Shown: positions 32,508-41,164 of the stretch, in pieces
How positions within the stretch are numbered: the stretch's first letter is position 1
How the letters are laid out: each line of letters starts with the position of its first letter
NCBI RefSeq assembly: GCF_039536325.1
Contig: NZ_BAAAYO010000013.1
Coordinates: 359,352-423,351, forward strand
DNA length: 64,000 nt
Reading direction: 5' to 3'
Origin: Paenibacillus_AB hodogayensis
Lineage (GTDB): Bacteria > Bacillota > Bacilli > Paenibacillales > NBRC-103111
The notes under the pieces: generated by a model
What the model saw: the letters and a program-made list of their open reading frames with translations, nothing else
Database searches by the model: none
What the model was told of the DNA's origin: nothing
Made by a program: the position numbers and the translations under genes

Positions 32508-34465
32508 TCGAATAGCCCCTCCTCTTCATTCATTTGCTTCAGTACCCGCTTCAGCTTGGCAAGCGCATCCTCCAGCGTTCCGTCCAGCTGTGTGGCGGCA
32601 TTCGTCAGGTGCCCTCCCCCGCCAAGCCGCTCCATGACGACTTGGACGTTGATCTGACCGAGCGACCGGGCGCTGATGCCAATCAGACCGTCCGTGCGCT
32701 CGCTGACGACAAAGGAAGCCATAATATCCGTCATATTAATAAGCGTATCGGCAACCTGGGCAATAAGCAATTGGGAATATTTGCGCCCCGGCTCCGTAGA
32801 GGCCACTGCGATATGATCGTACATCATCTCGGCATGCTTGATGACCTCGGCTTTGCGGATGTACTGCTCCAGATCTTCCTTGAGCATCCGCTGAATCAGT
32901 CCGGAATCCGCTCCGTTGCGCCTCAGGAAGGAAGCCGCCTCGAAGGTGCGCGCCCCTGTGCGCAGCGAGAAGCTCTTCGTATCGACGACGATGCCGGCGA
33001 GCAGCGAGGTCGCCTCGAGCACATCCATCGACAGCCTATCGTGAAAATATTGCAGCAGCTCGGTAACGAGCTCGCACGTTGACGAGGCGTAAGGCTCCAT
33101 ATAGACGAGCGTAGCTTCGTTCAAAAACTCTTCGCTGCGGCGGTGATGATCGATGACCATAATCCGGTGAGTCTGCTGCAGCAGCTTGGGCTCTGCCACC
33201 ATGGACGCCTTATGCGTATCGACGACTACGGCCAAACTGCGCGGCGTCGTAATTTGCATCGCCTGCTCCGGCGTAATGAACCAGCGGTGCAGCTTCTCGT
33301 CCTCCTTGATCGCCTCCATCAGCTTCAATATCGACGGATTCATTCCTTCCAGGACGATATAGCCTTCCTTCTGGCTGACATGCACCGCCTTCAGCACGCC
33401 GACAGCGGCACCGATCGCGTCCATATCCGGGATGCGGTGTCCCATAATGACCACCTTGTCGCTATCCCGGATCAAATCGCGCAGCGCATGGGAGATGACG
33501 CGAGCCCGTACCCGGGTGCGCTTCTCAACCGCATTGGAGCGTCCTCCGTAGAACGACAGCCGCTGCCCCACCTTCACCGCCGCCTGGTCGCCTCCGCGGC
33601 CCAGCGCCATGTCCAGACTCGTCTGAGCGAGCTGTCCGAGCTCGATCAGGCTCTCGACGCCGGCTCCCAGGCCGATGCTTAGCGTAAGCGGCAGCTTATA
33701 TTCGATCGTCAAGTCGCGCACATCGTCCAAAATCTCGAACCGCGTCTGCTCCAGCTGACGCAGCGCCTTGTTGTTCATGAAGATCAGAAACCGGTCCGAC
33801 GCGGTCCGTCGTATGTACACGCCATGCTTCTGCGCCCAGCCGGTCAGCTCTCCGGTAACCTTGGCCAGCATGACGCTGCGGCTCTGATCGTCCATGCCTT
33901 GGGTCGCCTCGTCCAGATTGTCCAGCATGACGATCCCGAGAGCGATCTTCTCTTCTTCATACTTCATCGTTAACGCCTTGAACGCCGTCACGTCCTGAAA
34001 ATAGAGGAGGCGGTGCTCCGCCTTCACATGCACTTGAAAAATATGCTTTCCGACGGCTAACTCCAGCTTGCTGTCCTTATCATCCTTGCCCTTGAGCCCG
34101 GGAAACATCTCGAACAGCGGTTCGCCGATCAGCGACTCGCGGTCCAGCATTTTGCCGACATAGCCATTATGCCATTCGATCGCCCGTTCCTCGTCGTACA
34201 GCACGATGCCGATCGGAAGCTCGTTGAACACCTCGTTGCCGGCCTTCTTGATCCGGTACGAGATCGTTCCGACGTATTGGTTCAGTCCTTTGCGGAACGA
34301 GCGCTCGGCCGCCAGCGTATAATACGCCAGCACTCCCCCGATGGCGACTCCCACGGCACCCAGCACCCATTCATAGAAAAAAAGCGCGATCGACAGCAGC
34401 AGGATAGCGATCGACGACCAGTAAATATGAAGTCCATGCCAGCGATTCAACAAAAACTTCGGCAT
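32504..34465 (-). CDS. gdpP: Cyclic-di-AMP phosphodiesterase GdpP
   Basis: A 653-residue membrane protein. Two N-terminal helices (~10-55) are followed by a PAS-like domain, a degenerate GGDEF domain (~175-300) and a C-terminal DHH/DHHA1 phosphodiesterase. The latter has GHRIPDMDAIGAAVG, VVDTH and VDHHRRSEEF metal motifs and GGGGHLTNAA near the end. It hydrolyses c-di-AMP, controlling potassium and wall homeostasis and beta-lactam tolerance. An AGGAG site precedes the ATG. It is 19 bp after yybS. Confidence 0.95.
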   Translation of the reverse strand: MPKFLLNRWHGLHIYWSSIAILLLSIALFFYEWVLGAVGVAIGGVLAYYTLAAERSFRKGLNQYVGTISYRIKKAGNEVFNELPIGIVLYDEERAIEWHNGYVGKMLDRESLIGEPLFEMFPGLKGKDDKDSKLELAVGKHIFQVHVKAEHRLLYFQDVTAFKALTMKYEEEKIALGIVMLDNLDEATQGMDDQSRSVMLAKVTGELTGWAQKHGVYIRRTASDRFLIFMNNKALRQLEQTRFEILDDVRDLTIEYKLPLTLSIGLGAGVESLIELGQLAQTSLDMALGRGGDQAAVKVGQRLSFYGGRSNAVEKRTRVRARVISHALRDLIRDSDKVVIMGHRIPDMDAIGAAVGVLKAVHVSQKEGYIVLEGMNPSILKLMEAIKEDEKLHRWFITPEQAMQITTPRSLAVVVDTHKASMVAEPKLLQQTHRIMVIDHHRRSEEFLNEATLVYMEPYASSTCELVTELLQYFHDRLSMDVLEATSLLAGIVVDTKSFSLRTGARTFEAASFLRRNGADSGLIQRMLKEDLEQYIRKAEVIKHAEMMYDHIAVASTEPGRKYSQLLIAQVADTLINMTDIMASFVVSERTDGLIGISARSLGQINVQVVMERLGGGGHLTNAATQLDGTLEDALAKLKRVLKQMNEEEGLFE

Positions 34466-34484
34466 ACGTCTCGCTCCTAAACTT

Positions 34485-35420
34485 CTATGATTTCTTCATT
34501 CTGCCGCGAATCGGGAAGGCGACGTCGAACAAACCCAACAAGGTCAACAGTTGCATGAAGAAAGGCAGCAGCAGCATCAACGGGAAAAACACGATTACAA
34601 TCGCGATCGGAATGCCTCTGGACCAGCCCCGCGTGTCCGCGATAAAGAAAAAGAAAGCGAACGCCTGCACGGCAAAGGCGAACATCAGAATCGGCATCAC
34701 GTTCAGCAGCACCATAGCAATCATCGATCCGCTGCCTCCGGTGAATACGAGTCCGAGCACAAGCGCAATCAGATAATACCAGACGAACGAACGCGGCAGC
34801 ATCCACTCCTTCGCCGGACGCATCGCGGCAACCGTCTCGCCGCTGCGTACAAGCGCCTTGCGGCCGAGCCAATGCGTCACTACGCTGTAGTAGAACGAAA
34901 TGCCGATCAAATAAAGCGGCAGCAGTTGAATCATCATGTCGATCACTTGCTCGATCAACGTTTCCGGCAGCATCTGCTTCAGCTCCGGCGGCACGGTGTC
35001 GAGGCTGCTGCGCACGAATTGCCGCATCTCATCGGTCACATGAACGCCGAACAGCGTCAAAATCAGCAGGAACAGCAGCAATTGGGCGAGAAAAGCGATC
35101 GTTCCGCCGGTAATGACCGAGCGCGCCGTCGCTTGGCGCTTGTACAAAATGCCCATCACGATACTCGGAATAAACAAAAACAACGAGAATACCGCCGACG
35201 CGGTTCCCAATATGCCCGCCCCGAATAAAGCGGTTGCCGCATAGACCACAACCAGCGCCAGCGCGTAATGAACGATAAAGCGTTTGATATCCAATTTTAC
35301 GAACAAAACTACGGTTGGGATCATGGCCAAGCTGACCGCTATCAATGCCAGCGGGCTGAATATCAGCAAGAGCAGCACTACCAGGATAAGGCTCCAAAAC
35401 AAGGCTTGCTTGTTCGACAA
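34485..35420 (-). CDS. yybS: YybS-like DUF2232 membrane protein
   Basis: About 311 residues with roughly eight hydrophobic helices, matching the DUF2232/YybS family, which conserves its place before gdpP-rplI-dnaB. I favour TTG 35420 because AAGAGGTG lies 6 nt upstream; the GTG at 35429 is inside that site. The function is unknown. Membrane topology suggests a transporter-like or S-component-like role, but no motif shows it. Confidence 0.85.
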   Translation of the reverse strand: MSNKQALFWSLILVVLLLLIFSPLALIAVSLAMIPTVVLFVKLDIKRFIVHYALALVVVYAATALFGAGILGTASAVFSLFLFIPSIVMGILYKRQATARSVITGGTIAFLAQLLLFLLILTLFGVHVTDEMRQFVRSSLDTVPPELKQMLPETLIEQVIDMMIQLLPLYLIGISFYYSVVTHWLGRKALVRSGETVAAMRPAKEWMLPRSFVWYYLIALVLGLVFTGGSGSMIAMVLLNVMPILMFAFAVQAFAFFFFIADTRGWSRGIPIAIVIVFFPLMLLLPFFMQLLTLLGLFDVAFPIRGRMKKS

Positions 35421-35649
35421 AAACTTCACCTCTTAACGAATCAGGTTGTTCCGATACCGATGTGCCCGGCTTCCGGCAGGATAGCTCTTTCTTTACGGCT
35501 CTGTTACAAATTATAGCACAAACGCCGGGTACTGTCCCGCGCGCGGCCTCGTTCGCCAAAAACCCGGTCTGCGGGCTAGGAACGGCAGGTATCCGGCTAT
35601 CCGGCAGCGAATGGTTTACAAACCGTTATTTTTCCAGGAGGGACTTATC

Positions 35650-36891
35650 TTGAGAAGAAAACTTGCAATGTTCGGACTCGCCTGCTGCCTGCTGCTGGTC
35701 TGGCTCGGTCCGGCAGCACTGGCGGCTGGAACGGCCCCGGCGTCCGCTGCGCCCGAGCGCTACGTTATTTTCGGCGATTCGCTCGCCATCGGCTTCGAAC
35801 CCGGCTTAACGACCGCCTCGGTCCCCTACGGCTATTCCGACCGGGTATACGAGCAAGCGCTGCTGCGCGGACGCATCACGATGGCCAATTACGGCATCGG
35901 CGGCTTGACCAGCTCCGGTCTGAAAACGATGATGCAGGCGGTCGCCGAAGGACGGAAGATCAAGGGCTCGGATATCCAGCCTTCGCTGCCCGATCCGCGC
36001 GCCGATCAAGTCGTTGCCGATACGGCCAAGATCAAAGCGGACATCGCCGCGGCGACGTTCATTACGATTACGATCGGCGGCAACGATATTGGAGCCAAAA
36101 TCATCAACGAGCTGAAAGACATGGACGATGCCCAACTGGATACGTTCGCCAGCCAGTGGATGAGCACCTACACCGATAATGTGACCTCCGTCCTGCAAAA
36201 TCTATTCGCGATCAACCCGAAGGCCCGCATCTACATAGCCGATCAGTACTCTCCGGTGCCTGCCGTGATGAAGGCCGAATATCCGAAAGCCCAGAAGCTG
36301 AAAAACGGGTTCACCGCGACGCTGAAAAAGATCGAGCAATCGTTCCGAGACAAGAAATACGAGATTACCGCCGTTCCGGTCGCCGAAGCTTTCGTAGGCA
36401 ACGAAGGCACGTATTCGCATATCGCCGTCAGAGACATTCACCCGAATCAATCCGGCTACGACAAAATAGCCGAAATATTCGCCAAGTCCATCTGGGGCGA
36501 ATACCGCAACGGGCTGATTCGAACCGAGCCGATTACGGTCGTGGTTGCCGGCCGCACGGTGCAAACGCCGCATGTGCCCGCCTTGCTGCAGGGCAGCACC
36601 TTCGTCCCGCTGCGGGAATATGCCGAGGCGTTGGGCGCCACGGTCGACTGGAATGCCGCTACCCAAACCGCGACCGTACGCTACAGCGGCAACAGCGTGG
36701 CGCTGACGATCGACTCTGCCACCATTGTCGTGGGCGGCGTACCGAAGACGATCGGCGAGCTGCCAGCCCCGCACGCCCATGAGAGCGCCGGGGAAACCAA
36801 AACGTATATCCCGCTACGTCTTATGGCGGAAGGGCTGGGCTTCGACGTCCAATACGTCCCCCAGAGCAGTACCGCCTATATTAACCCGTAA
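35650..36891 (+). CDS. Secreted SGNH/GDSL hydrolase with C-terminal copper-amine-oxidase-N domain
   Basis: About 413 residues from TTG 35650, which follows an AGGAGGG site. A signal peptide (LAMFGLACCLLLVWLGPAALAA) is cleaved near residue 26. Residues ~36-285 are an SGNH hydrolase with FGDSLAIG (S44), the block II glycine in NYGIGG, TIGGND and the DIHPNQSGY catalytic Asp/His block. Residues ~300-413 resemble the copper amine oxidase N-terminal-like (stalk) domain common in Paenibacillus secreted proteins (GSTFVPLREYAEALGATVDW, YIPLRLMAEGLGF). It is probably an extracellular esterase/lipase. It converges on an ECF sigma gene. Confidence 0.85.
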   Translation: MRRKLAMFGLACCLLLVWLGPAALAAGTAPASAAPERYVIFGDSLAIGFEPGLTTASVPYGYSDRVYEQALLRGRITMANYGIGGLTSSGLKTMMQAVAEGRKIKGSDIQPSLPDPRADQVVADTAKIKADIAAATFITITIGGNDIGAKIINELKDMDDAQLDTFASQWMSTYTDNVTSVLQNLFAINPKARIYIADQYSPVPAVMKAEYPKAQKLKNGFTATLKKIEQSFRDKKYEITAVPVAEAFVGNEGTYSHIAVRDIHPNQSGYDKIAEIFAKSIWGEYRNGLIRTEPITVVVAGRTVQTPHVPALLQGSTFVPLREYAEALGATVDWNAATQTATVRYSGNSVALTIDSATIVVGGVPKTIGELPAPHAHESAGETKTYIPLRLMAEGLGFDVQYVPQSSTAYINP

Positions 36892-36910
36892 TGCTTATTG
36901 TAGACACGCC

Positions 36911-36952
36911 AAAAACCTCCTAACCCTTTTCCAAAAGAGTCGGAGGTTTTTC
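36911..36952 (+). terminator. Bidirectional terminator
   Basis: AAAAACCTCC and GGAGGTTTTT pair with an additional CCTTTT/AAAAG inside. A-rich and T-rich flanks serve both the SGNH gene and the convergent sigma gene. Confidence 0.8.
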
Positions 36953-36992
36953 TTTATTTAAGAAGGAAGGCGCGATCTGTCCAAGTTTCGGA

Positions 36993-37490
36993 TCAGCGCG
37001 CTTCCAGCAGCTCTCTCATCCGTTTCCGGGCCCGGTGCACCAACGTTTTGATCGCATTTTCGGTGACGCCGATCTGTTCGGCAATTTCCTTATAGGTCAG
37101 ACCGCGGTTCATCAGCAGCAGCAGCACTTGGCGGTCGCGCGGCTTCAATTGATCGAGCGCCTGGCGAATCTCCTTGCGCAGCTCGGCCCCAACCGCCGCC
37201 CCTTCGGGCGAAGCGTCGAGCATCGGCATATCCGGAATCGAGTCGAGCGGAACGTGCACGGCTCTTCTTTTTTTACGCCACTGGTCGACGAACAGATGAT
37301 AGCCCGTCTTGAACAGCCATGCCTTGGCCGTCTCGGGCTGAACCCGCTTCTCGTACATGCGTACGAACGTCTCCTGCGCCAAATCGGCCGCTTCGCTGTC
37401 ATCGCCCGTCCGACGCGCCAAATAACGGTGCAAAGGCACCCGATAAAGTCTATATACATGTTGAAACGATTGTTCTTCAGCTTGTGTCAT
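36993..37490 (-). CDS. ECF-type RNA polymerase sigma factor
   Basis: A 165-residue sigma-70 factor with only regions 2 and 4. Region 2 has AADLAQETFVRMYEK and WLFKTGYHLFVDQWRKK. Region 4 has LKPRDRQVLLLLMNRGLTYKEIAEQIGVTENAIKTLVHRARKRM. A GAGG site precedes the ATG. No anti-sigma gene is adjacent, which is unusual, so its control is not visible here. It may direct envelope-stress genes (inference). Confidence 0.85.
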   Translation of the reverse strand: MTQAEEQSFQHVYRLYRVPLHRYLARRTGDDSEAADLAQETFVRMYEKRVQPETAKAWLFKTGYHLFVDQWRKKRRAVHVPLDSIPDMPMLDASPEGAAVGAELRKEIRQALDQLKPRDRQVLLLLMNRGLTYKEIAEQIGVTENAIKTLVHRARKRMRELLEAR

Positions 37491-37605
37491 GTGGCCCAGC
37501 CTCTTTCATGTTTCTTTTTGATCCACGGGACTATTGTACCGCGCAAACCTTAAGGAGAATCAGGCCTAATTCTTAACTTTCTCTTAAAATAGACATTCCG
37601 CGGGC

Positions 37606-37641
37606 AAAAAAAGAAGCAGAGCGCAAGCGCCCTGCTTCTTT
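37606..37641 (-). terminator. Terminator after rpsR
   Basis: On the minus strand AAAGAAGCAG-GCGC pairs with GC.CTGCTTCTTT, followed by TTTT. Confidence 0.85.
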
Positions 37642-37685
37642 CATTCACGTATTCATATATCCGGTCAAGACGGCTATCGCCGATC

Positions 37686-37961
37686 CTACTCCGTTGTATA
37701 CGGCAGCAATGCGATTTGACGGGACCGCTTGATTGCGATCGTCAGCATGCGTTGGTATTTCGCCGAAGTACCGGTGACACGGCGTGGCAAAATTTTGCCG
37801 CGCTCGCTGATGAATTTCTTCAGCGTTTCGATGTCTTTATAGTCAATGTGAGTGATTTTGTTGGCTGTGAAGTAACATACCTTGCGGCGCTTGTTGCGTC
37901 CGCCTTTTTTGGAGAACTTGCGTTCGCCGCGGTCTTCTCCGCCCTCACGTCTGTTGTTCAT
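37686..37961 (-). CDS. rpsR: 30S ribosomal protein S18
   Basis: A 91-residue S18 with a basic N-terminus (KKGGRNKRRKVCYFT), the conserved YKDIETLKKFISERGKILPRR block and QRMLTIAIKRSRQIALLPY. It binds S6 on the 30S platform. It is the last gene of rpsF-ssb-rpsR, 20 bp after ssb. Confidence 0.97.
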   Translation of the reverse strand: MNNRREGGEDRGERKFSKKGGRNKRRKVCYFTANKITHIDYKDIETLKKFISERGKILPRRVTGTSAKYQRMLTIAIKRSRQIALLPYTTE

Positions 37962-37981
37962 GCGAGATCATTCCTTTCTGC

Positions 37982-38488
37982 CTAGAATGGCAAATCATCA
38001 TCGGAAATATCGATGGGCTTCCCATCGTCCGAGAACGGATCTTGGTCGTTCCGCGATCCCCCGTATCGGTTGCCGCCGCCGTTTCCTCCGCCGCTGCCAC
38101 CAGAGCTGCCTCCGCCAGGACCGCCATTGCCTCCGCCGCCGCCGAACTCATCGCGGTTCCCTCCGCTGTTCGCCGATTCCAGAAAACGTACGTTATCGGC
38201 GATTACTTCGGTCACATATACCCGCTTGCCTTCGTTGTTGTCGTAGTTGCGAACCTGAATACGGCCCTCTACTGCCGTCAATCGGCCTTTGCGCAAATAG
38301 TTTGCGCACGTTTCCGCCAATTGCCGCCATGTAACGACCGGAATAAAGTCGGCTTCACGCTGGTTTTGCTGGTTCGAGAACGGACGGTCTACCGCAATCG
38401 TAAACTGCGTAACGGCTACGCCGGAAGGCGTATAACGCAGCTCCGGATCGCGAGTAAGCCTGCCGATCAGAATAACACGGTTCAACAA
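37982..38488 (-). CDS. ssb: Single-stranded DNA-binding protein
   Basis: A 168-residue SSB. The OB fold covers residues 1-108 (LNRVILIGRLTRDPELRYT, then VEGRIQVRNYDN). A Gly/Asn-rich linker leads to the acidic partner-binding tip DDDLPF. The start is TTG 38488, giving the family start MLNRVIL; a GGGAGGGG site lies ~7 nt upstream. It coats single strands at forks and recruits repair enzymes. It sits between rpsF and rpsR as in other Bacillales. Confidence 0.96.
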   Translation of the reverse strand: MLNRVILIGRLTRDPELRYTPSGVAVTQFTIAVDRPFSNQQNQREADFIPVVTWRQLAETCANYLRKGRLTAVEGRIQVRNYDNNEGKRVYVTEVIADNVRFLESANSGGNRDEFGGGGGNGGPGGGSSGGSGGGNGGGNRYGGSRNDQDPFSDDGKPIDISDDDLPF

Positions 38489-38538
38489 TCGAAACCCCTC
38501 CCTAACGATCGGACTGCAAAACAAATAAGCGCAATAAA

Positions 38539-38823
38539 TTAAGCTACGTCTTTGACGATCAGGTAACGAATGATTTCGTCGGAAATCTTCATCACGCGGT
38601 CAAGCTCGACGATGACTTCGGAAGTTGCGTTGAAATGAACCAACACATAAACTCCGTCACGGAACTTGTTGATCTCATACGCAAGACGGCGCTTGCCCAT
38701 TACGTCATGCTTTGCAATTTCGCCACCGTTGTTGATGATGCCTTGGAATTTCTCGATCGTCGCTTGAACAGCTTCTTGCTCGATGTCAGAGCGAATGATG
38801 TACATCACTTCGTATTTGCGCAT
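38539..38823 (-). CDS. rpsF: 30S ribosomal protein S6
   Basis: A 94-residue S6 (RKYEVMYIIRSDIEQEAVQA, DVMGKRRLAYEINKFRDGVY, EVIVELDRVMKISDEIIRYL). An AAGGAGG site precedes the ATG. It heads the rpsF-ssb-rpsR operon behind a clear promoter. Confidence 0.97.
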   Translation of the reverse strand: MRKYEVMYIIRSDIEQEAVQATIEKFQGIINNGGEIAKHDVMGKRRLAYEINKFRDGVYVLVHFNATSEVIVELDRVMKISDEIIRYLIVKDVA

Positions 38824-38909
38824 GGATATTCACCTCCTTTTGGACTTAGCGGCTTCCGGATTGACCAGAAGCAAGGAGCGGGCTTTTCAATCAAAACTCG
38901 CACCTTATC

Positions 38910-38938
38910 ACTATATCAAAACTGGTTTCACAATACAA
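38910..38938 (-). promoter_or_regulatory. Promoter of rpsF-ssb-rpsR
   Basis: On the minus strand TTGTAT (38938-38933) and TATAGT (38915-38910) with a 17-bp spacer, ~90 bp upstream of rpsF. The leader is long enough to hold an S6:S18 autoregulatory element, though I did not identify one. Confidence 0.6.
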
Positions 38939-39056
38939 GTCGGTGACCGCTGCGGTTTCATCTAAATGTTGGTCGATTCGCGCCGGAATGGAATAAGCCG
39001 ATTTTTCGCAACCTATAGGGCGTACCACTCATTCTGTATGAGCCGGAGGTGACGAC

Positions 39057-39242
39057 ATGGGAGAACAAACGGAATTCAAACCGGGCGCGGTCGCCCCGAA
39101 CAACGGAACCTATATCGAAATCGGAGAAAACGATTTTCATATGGGTATTAACGATCCGAAGCAAATCCATATGAAGGCCGGCGAAAAATTTCCCGAGACG
39201 ACCAACAAGGATCGGAAATGGACCAAAAAAGGCAACAATTGA
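39057..39242 (+). CDS. YjzC-like small protein
   Basis: A 61-residue protein (FKPGAVAPNNGTYIEIGEND, FPETTNKDRKWTKKGN) matching the YjzC family of small Bacillales proteins of unknown function. A GGAGG site lies 7 nt before the ATG. It is monocistronic, followed by a hairpin with T-rich flank. Confidence 0.8.
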   Translation: MGEQTEFKPGAVAPNNGTYIEIGENDFHMGINDPKQIHMKAGEKFPETTNKDRKWTKKGNN

Positions 39243-39273
39243 TCCAACGCCAGAGCTAACCGCTTTAGCCGAA

Positions 39274-39300
39274 CAGACCTCCTTCTGCGGGAGGTTTGTT
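39274..39300 (+). terminator. Terminator after the YjzC-like gene
   Basis: CAGACCTCC pairs with GGAGGTTTG and is followed by TTTG. Confidence 0.65.
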
Positions 39301-39314
39301 TGTGGCTAAATAGC

Positions 39315-39340
39315 AAAAAACCTCTCACGGGTGAGAGGTT
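39315..39340 (-). terminator. Terminator after tRNA-Ser
   Basis: On the minus strand AACCTCTCAC pairs with GTGAGAGGTT, followed by TTTT. Confidence 0.8.
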
Positions 39341-39356
39341 CATCATGTTTGAAGTA

Positions 39357-39447
39357 TGGCGGAAAGGGTGGGATTCGAACCCACGCACGCCTTGCGACGC
39401 CTAGCTGATTTCGAGTCAGCCCCCTTGGGCCTCTTGGGTACCTTTCC
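39357..39447 (-). tRNA. tRNA-Ser (anticodon CGA)
   Basis: A 91-nt class II tRNA on the minus strand. The acceptor GGAAAGG pairs with CCTTTCC, followed by discriminator G and an encoded CCA. The anticodon stem-loop GCTGA-CTCGAAA-TCAGC gives CGA, reading UCG. The long variable arm and T loop GTTCGAATC are typical of serine tRNA. It has its own terminator and reads toward the YjzC-like gene. Confidence 0.95.
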
Positions 39448-39567
39448 GTATCGGCCTTGTCCCCAAAAATAAGGACAAGAATGATTATAGCACACCGATT
39501 TGGCATTTAGCAAGTGTTGTTTTTAGCTAAATTTACCGGCAAACCTGTAGGTCAAATCCGTTCCGGA

Positions 39568-39783
39568 TCAAGTGTCCGATTCTTCTTTGGGCGCCGCTGT
39601 CTTAAGCACTTTTTTCATCTTTTTCTCGAATTCGGCGCGCGGAATAAGCACGCTATGCTTGCAATGTACGCATTTGATCCGAATATCCATCCCCATACGG
39701 ATAATTTCCCATTCATTCGTGCCGCATGGGTGCGGTTTCTTCATTTGCACCGTATCGCCCAGGTCGAATACTTTTCTCTCCAC
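39568..39783 (-). CDS. DUF951 small zinc-binding-like protein
   Basis: A 71-residue protein of the DUF951 family (FDLGDTVQMKKPHPCGTNEW, IRIKCVHCKHSVLIPR). A Cys and the CxxC pair suggest metal binding. It starts at GTG 39783 behind GGGAGGG. It lies 29 bp after the MscS gene, as in other Bacillales where DUF951 follows the channel gene. Role unknown. Confidence 0.9.
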   Translation of the reverse strand: MERKVFDLGDTVQMKKPHPCGTNEWEIIRMGMDIRIKCVHCKHSVLIPRAEFEKKMKKVLKTAAPKEESDT

Positions 39784-39812
39784 TCGTAACGCCCTCCCCT
39801 ATCCCTCAGCGA

Positions 39813-40688
39813 TCAGCCGATTTTTTTCAGGCCGTTCTGCTCCAGCGCCTTCATCAGCTCCAAGTTCAGCACCCTCATGATGTCCGCCTGCGTATTAGGC
39901 CGGCATTCGGCGGAAATCCGCAGTGTTACATCCGTATTGGTTACCGTCTGAACGCCCAGCACAACGGGCTCCTTCACGATCAGATCGCTGCTTTCATAGA
40001 CGCGCAGCACCGTTTCCTTCGTAATCACCAGCGCCTTCTCCAAATCTGCTTCATAAGCGACCGTCACATCAACCACAGCAAGTGAATTATGACTGGAAAA
40101 ATTAGTGACTTGCGTAATAAGACCATTCGGGATGATATGCACTTCCCCCGTCCAATTGCGGATCCGGGTAACACGTATGCCGATCTCTTCAACCGTTCCT
40201 TTGAACGTGCCGGTCTGGATAACATCCCCTACCGCGAATTGATCCTCGAATATAATAAAGAAACCGGTAATGACATCCTTCACCAGACTCTGCGCCCCGA
40301 AGCCGATCGCCAAGCCAAGCACGCCCGCCCCCGCCAAAATCGGCGCCAGATTAAACCCGAACTGCGACAATATTAAAATAATCATAAAAAAATTGACCGT
40401 CGACGAAATCAGGCTGCCGATCAGTTTGCCGATCGTCTTCGTTCGGCGCGGATCGAACTTGAGCGGGCTTTTCTCCCGTTCCTGAATCATATGGGAGACT
40501 GCGCGTCTCGTTATCATATTCACGATATGACCCGCTGCATAAATAATGATGACTTTCAGTACCACCGTCAGCCAGGTGGTCCAGTTGACCGGATCGACGA
40601 TATAATTCCAAGTCGTCTGTTTAAAATGCTCCCATCCGCTCAAATCCTGCACCAGCTCTGCCAACGTATGATTCGTATTTCCATCCAT
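39813..40688 (-). CDS. MscS-family mechanosensitive channel
   Basis: A 291-residue small-conductance channel. Membrane helices lie at ~27-50, ~75-95 and ~100-130, and the pore helix has the glycine/alanine pattern GAGVLGLAIGFGAQSLVKD. The beta domain follows (FAVGDVIQTGTFKGTVEEIG, TRIRNWTGEVHIIPNG), then a C-terminal mixed domain. It releases solutes during osmotic downshock. I chose ATG 40688 because GGAGGAC precedes it; the longer frame to 40721 has no site. It is grouped with DUF951. Confidence 0.9.
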   Translation of the reverse strand: MDGNTNHTLAELVQDLSGWEHFKQTTWNYIVDPVNWTTWLTVVLKVIIIYAAGHIVNMITRRAVSHMIQEREKSPLKFDPRRTKTIGKLIGSLISSTVNFFMIILILSQFGFNLAPILAGAGVLGLAIGFGAQSLVKDVITGFFIIFEDQFAVGDVIQTGTFKGTVEEIGIRVTRIRNWTGEVHIIPNGLITQVTNFSSHNSLAVVDVTVAYEADLEKALVITKETVLRVYESSDLIVKEPVVLGVQTVTNTDVTLRISAECRPNTQADIMRVLNLELMKALEQNGLKKIG

Positions 40689-40762
40689 GGCTTGTCCTCC
40701 GATAATGCGTGTATGGCACATGATTTTGATTCGCGCGTCGTGTAAGAAAGCGTTTGTCCAGC

Positions 40763-41008
40763 TTAAACCACCTGATTGTACTCATTGTTTATTTTTCTGA
40801 AAATTCCGCGAATTTCCACGTTCTCGTCGTGAATGATGCTCTTCACCTGTTCCAGATCGTCGGCGGGGAAATCGATCGACAGAGCGCAGCCTGCGGTAAT
40901 CTCTTTCGGCGTAGGACGGATGTCGATATCCACATCTGCATATTCAAGCAGCATCTCCGTTCTCAGCGCTTGCTGGGTCGAGTCAAAGGCGATCAGCATC
41001 GTTTCCAA
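40763..41008 (-). CDS. DUF3343 protein (putative Se/S carrier-like)
   Basis: An 81-residue protein of the DUF3343 family (MLIAFDSTQQALRTEMLL, DIRPTPKEITAGCALSIDF). A single Cys in TAGCAL lies where a sulfur or selenium carrier would need it. It starts at TTG 41008 with a GGAGGGG site. DUF3343 often lies near class V desulfurase genes, and one is found 1.3 kb away. The functional link is an inference. Confidence 0.85.
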   Translation of the reverse strand: METMLIAFDSTQQALRTEMLLEYADVDIDIRPTPKEITAGCALSIDFPADDLEQVKSIIHDENVEIRGIFRKINNEYNQVV

Positions 41009-41164
41009 GCGTATTCCCCTCCGTTTCCGTCTGCGTGCAAAAGTCGTGCGATTCTATCGCTTTGCTACGTATAAATAGGCTCTCTTATTCGTATACTAGT
41101 AGAACAATAGCGAACGATACAAGAGATCGTACGAATACAAGATCCAATTTGGGAGGAACCGTCC

